This document shows positions 56,990-64,000 of a DNA stretch of 64,000 nt, in pieces. The notes beneath the pieces are model-generated. The model made no database searches and was not told the DNA's origin. It worked only from the letters and a program-made list of their open reading frames with translations. The stretch spans positions 25,806,353-25,870,352 of the forward strand of contig NC_030854.1 of assembly GCF_000208745.1 (NCBI RefSeq), given 5' to 3'. Numbering within the stretch: position 1 is the stretch's first letter; each line of letters opens with the position of its first letter. This stretch comes from Theobroma cacao. Its lineage: Eukaryota; Streptophyta; Magnoliopsida; Malvales; Malvaceae. The translations under genes were made by a program, and so were the position numbers.

Positions 56990-58509
56990 TGATAACTCTA
57001 TGATATAGAGTTATTTGAGCTTAATTTCGATAATAATTTGACTAGGTTCTTGTAGTAATGCATAGAAATTAATAGGCTTTATTTAATTATTTTAAATTAG
57101 TTATTTTAGGTGAGTCAATCTAATTTTGGTTAATTTTATGCTTAATTTGGTGTTAATATGACTACGATAGGTTGCTATTGATTTATTTGTGCTTTTGTAG
57201 GTGTTTGAAAGAAGAATTTTAATGGAAGAAGGAGAGCAATTTGGAGGTGTAGACTTTCAATGCATATGTTTAAGTATTTTGGCCATAACTTTCTCTATAG
57301 AGTTGCAAATGAAGCTATTCTTGGACCATTGGAAAGCTAAGAGAAAGATACACTACTTTTATGTTTATCCCTTCACCCAGTTCGACATGTAAGATGGTCA
57401 AAATCTTGTCAAATTTGACACACTGTAGCAGTCCTAGAGCAATTGCGATCTCTGTTAATTAGTTTGGCAAAACTACGATTTACATAGTTTGATGAGGAAA
57501 TCCCAACTGAAATTGACTTCTTTCTTCATCCAACTTGGCCTAACTTCAAAGCCTATTAAAACAAGCTTTCGGAGGAATTAAGAGAGGAGAGAAAAAAAAA
57601 ACACCAGATTGACATTTGAGAGTCAAGCCACAGAGTCATTGAAGCTAAGAAAAATTTGCAAAATTCAAGGAGATTTGATGATCAAGAATATAATTCTTGA
57701 GTTTTTTTATATTTTCTTTTATTCTCTTATTTTCTTGGTTTTGATTTTAATGTTTAGATTTTATTCAATGATGATGTGTGACTTGATGGGAAACTAAATT
57801 TTTAATCTAAGATTATAATTGAACTCAATATGTAGTCTGAATTATTTATCTCTTTTTTACTTATATTTGATAGATTTAAGCTGTTTATTTTATTTTGTTC
57901 TTAATGCTTCTAATTGCCTGATCACCAATTAGATTGAATCGAAAACCTAGGTTAAACCTTGACGAAGGAGATTTAGGTAGACCTTGAATAAAATAGCGTA
58001 TGATCGAATACACTTAGTTGATTAGGTGGTTTGATTTGCATATAGGGTAGACATACACCTATAAGCCATACGTAGCCACGATTAGAGCACAAAGTTAATA
58101 AATCTTCAATTTAATTTGCATAGACATATAGTAAATTGATTGAGAGAGGTATTTTTATAAAAAACTCGACAGAGACTTGTAAATAATTTAGGACTCTAAG
58201 TTAGCAATTTAATCTATTAAACTAAGTTAAGAGAAAGAAACAATAATCAGATAAAGTATTGAGGGATATGATAATCTTAGGTCTGGTAGTCATTCACATT
58301 TAATAAAGTAAATTTGCTAATAGATTTTAGATTAAGTTTTAGTTTTCGTTATTAGTTTATTAATTTAAATTGTTTAAATAAAATTAGGGTGTGTTTATTT
58401 TAGTAGTTAACAATAAAGATTAATTCAATTCTCTATGGGATCGACACTCTACTCATATCTATATTAACTTTACGATACGTACACTTACGTGAGTAAAAAT
58501 TCAACAACA
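56990..58509 (+). mobile_element. 5' LTR of an Athila-like Gypsy element
   Basis: About 1.52 kb, opening TGATAACTC, the usual start for Athila-group LTRs. The first bases form a perfect hairpin (10-bp arms ATAACTCTAT / ATAGAGTTAT, loop GAT). It ends near 'caacaacaa' before the primer site; the exact end is uncertain by a few bases. No matching 3' LTR was found in the window. Confidence 0.78.
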
Positions 58510-58516
58510 AGATTTT

Positions 58517-58533
58517 TGGCACCGTTGCTGAGA
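58517..58533 (+). other. Degenerate primer-binding site (Athila type)
   Basis: TGGCACCGTTGCTGAGA resembles the TGGCGCCGTTGCCGGGGA site typical of Athila-type elements, with several changes. Confidence 0.75.
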
Positions 58534-58755
58534 AATTGATTTTTAATTCTTTTTTGTTATTATTAATACCAAGCATTCTTAATTTTAATCTAGACTTTTC
58601 TTTTCTTTAATTTTATTTTCTTTTTTTTAGGTACTTTTGGTCGTTGTATGCAAAGAGCTCAAATTTTGGAAATTCGTCCTTTTGATCCAGAAATCGAAAA
58701 GACTTTTTGAAGACTTTGGAAGAAAAATAAAAAAGTTTCTGCTCCAAGTAAAATA

Positions 58756-60916
58756 ATGGCTAGTCAACAAGAGAAAGAGACCAAGCCTTTGAGGGATTAT
58801 GCAGTCCCACAAGTACAAAATCTTCACTCTAGTATCCGAAGACCTCTTATTCAAGCCAACAATTTTGAAATTAAGCCATCAATTATTCAGATGATTCAAA
58901 CTGCTGTTCAATTTGGGGGTTTGCCTAATGATGATCCGAATGCTCATATTATAAATTTTCTAGAAATCTGCGATACATTCAAGGCTAATGGTGTTACTGA
59001 TGATGCCATAAGATTAAGGCTTTTCCCTTTTTCATTGAGAAATAAAGCAATGAGTTGGTTAAATTCGCTTCCTGCTGGTTCCATTAATACTTGGGATGAT
59101 TTGGCTCAAAAATTCTTAGCAAAATTCTTCCCACTTGCAAAGTCAGCAAAGATGCTGAATGATATCACTTCTTTCATGCAATTTGATTCTGAATCACTAT
59201 ATGAGGCTTGGGAAAAGTATAAGGATTTGATGAGAAGATGTCCTCACCATGGATTACCTAAGTGGCTGCAAGTTCAGACTTTTTATAATAGTTTGCTAAG
59301 ACCTTTTAGAACTACCATTGATGCTGTCGCTAAAGGTGTACTTATGAGTAAATCCATTAATGAGGCTTATGATTTGCTCGAAGAGATAGCGTCTAATAAC
59401 TATCAATGGCCATATGAAAGATTAGGTATAAGAAAAGTTACTAGAATTCATGAATTAGATGTGATAAACACTGTCTCTACACAATTGGCCTCTATCGCAA
59501 AGAAAATAGATAAACTGAGTGTTAATGTTATTCGAAACTCCTTTATGACGTGTGAATTTTGTGGGGAAGGACATTCCAATGACAATTATCCCATATATTC
59601 TGAGTCTTGTCAATTTGTTGGAAATACGCAACAGAACAATCCCTATTCCAACACTTACAATCCTAGTTGGAGGAATCATCCTAATTTTTCATGGAATAAC
59701 AACCAAGAGTCCTCATCAATGGCTAAGTCAAACTTTCCCCCTAGATTTCCATCTAGAGCCCCTATGCTAGAAAAAAAAGCCTTCAATGGAAGATATGTTC
59801 ATGCAATTCATGACAAAGACTGATGCATTCATAACAAAGACTGATGCATTTATGATAAGGACTGATGCCTCCATTCAAAATCAAGCAAATTCAATTAGAA
59901 ATCTTGAGATACAAGTAGGCCAACTTGCCAATGCTTTAAATACTATACCTCAAGGTACCTTACCAAGTGATACTGAACCCAACCCAAGAAGAGAAGGTAA
60001 GGAACATTGCATGGCAATCGCTCTCCGTAATGGAAAAGAGTTATGTAAAAGGATAAGTAATCAAGCATTAAATCCTGAGATTTCAATTCAATCTGATGAG
60101 AAAGAAATTGAAAAAGATGCTGAACAAGAAATTGTGGTTGAAGAATCTGCTAAAAATTTAAAAGAAAAATCACAATCTACCCCCACACCTCCACCACTTT
60201 TTCCTCAATGTTTTCAAAAGCAAAAACTTGATAAACAATTCCAAAGATTTCTTGAGGTAATTAAAAAACTACACATTAATATTCCTTTTGCTGAAGCTTT
60301 AGAACAAATGCCAAGTTATCTTAAATTTTTGAAAAACATCCTGACCAAAAAGAGGAAATTGGAAGAGTTTGAGACAGTTGCACTTACTGAAGAGTGCAGT
60401 GCTATAATCCATAATAAGCTTCCACCAAAGCTTAAAGATCTAGAGAGTTTTTCTATTCCATGCACTATTGGTAGCTTTAAAATTTCTAAAGCTTTATGTG
60501 ATTTAGGTGCTAGTGTTTCAATAATGTCTTTATCTATTGCCAAAAAACTTGGATTTCAAGAAATACAACCTACTACAGTTACCTTGCAATTAGCAAACAG
60601 AACAATCAGGCACTCAATTGGGATTATAGAGGATGTTTTGCTAAAAGTTGGGCATTTATGCATTTCGGTAGACTTCATTGTGCTCAAGATTGAATATGAT
60701 GTTGAAATTCCTCTTATTTTGGGAAGACCATGCTTAGCTACAGCTGGAGCACTTATTGATGTGAAGAATGGTAAAATAACTTTTAGAGTTGGAGAGGAGG
60801 AAGTGGTATTTAATTTGTTCAATGCAACTCAGTATCCCTATACAGATAGTTGCTATAAAGTGGATTTAGTCAATAAGGATAAAAGTAAGCCTATTCCACC
60901 ACCTTCAACAGAATAG
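58756..60916 (+). pseudogene. Athila-like gag and aspartic protease, frame shifted once
   Basis: Gag starts ATG 58756. The retrotransposon gag domain is at about residues 55-200, with RLRLFPFSLRNKAMSWLNSL and WEKYKDLMRRCPHHGLP. A partial zinc-finger-like CEFCGEGHSNDNYP lies at about 59552-59593. The frame ends at 59823, but the protein continues one base over from about 59786. The likely cause is one extra A in the A8 run at 59771-59778. The continuation has a short 7-residue repeat (59812-59874), a coiled-coil-like NSIRNLEIQVGQLANALN, and the protease CDLGASVSIM (about 60498-60527) with LILGRPCLAT, ending TAG at 60914. Confidence 0.88.
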
Positions 60917-60939
60917 GCGCCAATTCTTGAGACAAAACC

Positions 60940-61172
60940 ACCACCACTTTCCAACTGTCTTGATTTTGTGGTTGGACAACGAGTAGTACTTTCTGATTCA
61001 CAACTCCATCTTTTGCCATGGAATCTTTAGATCATATTGGGGGAACAAGTTTAAGGTAAAAAAAATTCATCCTTATGATGTGATCGAGATTTATAGTGGA
61101 CTTACCGGAGCAGTCAAGGTCAATAAAGAAAATCTCGAGTCCTATAAAGTAATGCAGAATGGGGTACCATAG
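60940..61172 (+). pseudogene. Remnant of the integrase C-terminal end
   Basis: DFVVGQRVVLSDSQLHLLPW, a broken middle, then FKVKKIHPYDVIEIYSGLTG match the extreme C-terminal part of Athila-type integrase. RT, RNase H and the integrase core that should come before are absent, although protease lies immediately upstream. This is a large internal deletion. Confidence 0.7.
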
Positions 61173-63744
61173 TCAAGCTAATGACAATAAAGAAGCGCTT
61201 TTTTGGAGGAAACCAAAGCACCCTAACTTACTTTTGTTTATTTTATTTTATTTTATTTATTTAATTACTAAATTATTAACACTTTTTTTTATTTTGTGCA
61301 AGTTCATAAAAAAATTTTAAATTTTTTTTAAATTAAAAAAAATAAAATAAAATAATAAAAAAAAATGGTAAGCTGCGGCTTAACGGGGTGTAAAGAACGT
61401 GAGTCGTGGCTCACCAGGCTTTAAGCCGCAGCTCCACGAAAAAAAAATTTCACAAAAAATAAAAAAATTCAAAAAAAAAAGGTCAACTACGACTCCCACA
61501 TGGGGTAGGCCATGGCCCCCTTGAAGTGGACTACCAATTTGTAGCCCACTACCCACTAACCACTACCCCCCCTAAATTATTGCCAGCCCACTACCCACCA
61601 CCCTCCACTAACCCAACCCAATTCCCCTTAATTTGTACTAGCCCACTTACCCACTAACCCCTTTACCCATTACCCAACAAAAACTTTTCCTTTATTTATT
61701 TATTTTTTAGTTATTTTTATTATTTATTTTATTTCTCTACATTAATTAATTAATAATTTTTTTTTGCAATAAAAAAAATCCTCCGAGTGGTAAGGAAGAT
61801 GATAACAATAAAGAGGAGGATTAGAGATTCTAAAAAATTCATCTAATCATCAAGGGAGTATTCTTTACTTTTCCTTTATTTTTTCTAACATTGAGGACAA
61901 TGTTTAGTTTAAGTTTGGGGGGGTGAATTTATTTTTCTAATGGTGAATATTTTGTGAAGTTTTAAATTTAATTTTATGTGCATGTTTATTTAGATATATA
62001 AATAATTTAGGATTAGTTGGTAAAAGAATTTAATTTTTGTTGAATTTTAAGAATCTAGGGTAAAGTTGTGCTAATTTTTTCAATGATTTTTTTATCCAAT
62101 GATGATAACTAGTTGTCTTAAATTCTTAACTTTTGGTGAATAAGGTTTTTGTTTGGATTCATGCTAAATTTTTTGTTAAGTATTATTTTTAGGATGTGAT
62201 TTTCACAATTTTAAGCACTATATCTTTTACTTTGAATTATTATGAATATTTAGAGAAGGTTTATATTGATGAGAATTTTAGATTATGTTATGAATTCTAA
62301 AATTTACTTGACTTTCTCTCGAGGCGAAATCCTAGGCAATACTTAGTTAGGGAGATAATCTAGGCCATCTTTGGACCGTTTGAGCTTAAAAAGCCACTCT
62401 TGTTAAATTTTTATCCCTAGTATACCCCTTTTGAGCTTAATTTCCCTTTTCTTTGTTTAACTACATAATAATTTAGCTTAGCCTTAAAATTAAATTTCCA
62501 ATTTTGCAACCTTCACTCCTAAGCATGTATATTGTTTTAGGAAATATAAATTGAGCTAAATGTTGAAAAAGGTGGAAAGGTGATGTTGATGTGAAAAAAA
62601 AAAAGATGAAAAAAAAAGTTCAAAATATGAAAAAAAATAACCCTACTACCTACAACACAAAGAAAATAAGTTTTGGGGGTGTGAAATTGTGAAAAAAAAA
62701 GTGTTGGATGAAAGAAAAGTTCAAATATGGAAGAAAAGGTGTACTAGGAGAAGGAAAATAGAGCTCTATATATAGGTCCTAGAATAATTATGTGCTTAGG
62801 GTGATTTGAGCCATATTAATATCCTTTATCACACCTTGACCCTACCCATACATTACAAGCTTTATAAAGTTCTATTGATCCCTAGCTTTGTATTGGTCTA
62901 CATTAGTGGAGAAAGATATGAAAAGTCAACCTATGAAAATCTAGTACTAATTTGAAATTTGTGTTGACATAAACTCATCCGGATATCATGATATTCTTGG
63001 TAAAAGATTCACACACACACACACACGGAAATCCATTCAAGAATGTGCTTGCATTAAAATTGAAACATGAATCTGAATGAGACTTTTATTTTTCCTAAGG
63101 TTAATGATTTATAGATATACTTTTGAGGAAATTATAAAGAATCATTAAGTTGGTGCATTTTATCTCTAGTAGTAGTTTCAATAATATTCAAGTTATCAAT
63201 ATGAATAACAATTATAACAAATTCAGATCCAAATCTTTTTATGAAACACATAAGCATATAAGTTCATTTTTATAGCCTTCTTTTAACAAATATTCGGTAA
63301 GGCAATTATACCATATGCATCTGGATTGCTTTAATCCATATACATATTTATTTAATTTGATCGAATAAATTTCCTAAGAATTATGAAATACCCCATACTT
63401 TGATATGGTGATAAATAAAGTTGATCGAATGCAAATTGAGGTCAATTAAAATGTTTAAAAGTGATAAAAGACGAAAGGAGTAGTTTAGGATAAAATGTTT
63501 CGCAAGTGAGAAAATAATAATAAAATAATAATAATTTTATCGGAGGAGAATTTGTGAGATAAAAGGCGATTTGGAAGTCAAGTGAGGCATAATAAGGTAT
63601 TTTTGGTACCAAGGAGACAAGATAAAATTTTTAGAATAAAATAATATTTTATTAATAAAATAATATTAAAATATTAATATTTAGCCGGATGTCGAAGTCA
63701 ATCAAGAAGGAGGATCATATGGTTGATCCAAGTGGGGGAGAAGA
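61173..63744. other. Non-coding 3' internal region of the Athila-like element and unresolved junk
   Basis: No gene. It holds A/T homopolymers, a 13-bp inverted repeat (61371-61383 with 61422-61434), a C-rich run of 'cccactaccc' words (61540-61680), a polypurine tract 'gtttgggggggtga' (61913-61926), another G-run at 62671-62679, and a CA microsatellite near 63010-63026. Text such as 'ttgagcttaatttccc' and repeated A-rich linkers resembles the long untranslated tail of Athila-type elements. No 3' LTR was identified. The last few hundred bases before 63745 look like the internal end of a different element. Confidence 0.5.
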
Positions 63745-64000
63745 TGACAAGCCCGACTCTACAGAAATATTTGTGATGACATACATGTGGTGGATAGCAT
63801 GTTTACATGCTAAGAGAGTCTTGAAAAATTTACAAAAGTCGGTATTGTACCTAGAGGTACAATAAAGTTGATTTAAGCCTCGAACTAGATCAAATAGAGA
63901 ATTTACAATGAAATTAAGAATTTTAAAGTCCCAGAATGGGTTAATATGGTGATTCGGAGTTCGAGGATCAATTTGGAGTCAAACTGGAATTTTCGCTATC
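63745..64000 (+). mobile_element. Start of another Tekay-like LTR, truncated by the window
   Basis: TGACAAGCCCGAC opens a sequence matching the beginning of the LTRs at 37115 and 45150 (shared words 'ttacaaaagtcggtattgta' and 'cctcgaactagatcaaatag'). A purine-rich tract 'agtgggggagaaga' lies directly before it, so it may be a 3' LTR. Confidence 0.75.

Noticed and set aside
63230..63340. Possible Copia-derived text ('ggattgctttaatccatat') before the last LTR
   Set aside because: Too short and no open frame; I could not place it in a family.

Overview
The window looks like nuclear DNA of a eudicot plant. It is AT-rich, has two split genes with short AT-rich GT-AG introns, and is full of plant-type LTR retrotransposons. 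I cannot name the species from the sequence. There are two assembly gaps: 434 N at 10088-10521, and 4 N inside a dinucleotide repeat at 22216-22219.

Layout: 1-7780 is a decayed Sirevirus-type (SIRE/Maximus-like) Ty1/Copia element cut by the left window edge. 7781-11160 is AT-rich spacer with a 3 x 100-bp tandem repeat, a roughly 300-bp fold-back element and the large gap. 11401-20959 (+) is a complete 23-coding-exon INO80 chromatin-remodelling ATPase gene (1533 aa by my splice model). 21711-25364 (-) is a complete 7-exon S-formylglutathione hydrolase gene (284 aa), convergent with INO80.

26753-55136 is a second, direct-orientation copy of the INO80-3'-half/S-FGH segment (original 15951-24962). 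It has decayed to pseudogenes and been blown up by insertions: a 131-bp Helitron in an INO80 intron copy; a Copia element (31300-50016) in an S-FGH exon copy; a Tekay-like solo LTR inside that Copia element; a nearly complete 11-kb Tekay-like Gypsy element (37115-48103) inside that solo LTR; and another solo LTR (50312-53230) in an S-FGH intron copy. Target-site duplications at each level prove the nesting order.

55610-56989 is a Copia gag/protease fragment interrupted by an Athila-like Gypsy element (from 56990). The Athila-like element keeps its 5' LTR, primer site, gag and protease, but has lost reverse transcriptase, RNase H and most of integrase. From 63745 another Tekay-like LTR begins and runs off the right edge.

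Only INO80 and S-FGH look like working host genes. INO80 repositions nucleosomes in the nucleus. S-FGH hydrolyses S-formylglutathione in formaldehyde detoxification. They share only convergent 3' ends. Everything else is mobile DNA, pseudogene or spacer. Exon borders were placed by eye from GT-AG signals, reading-frame continuity and remembered family similarity; no alignment or search was run.
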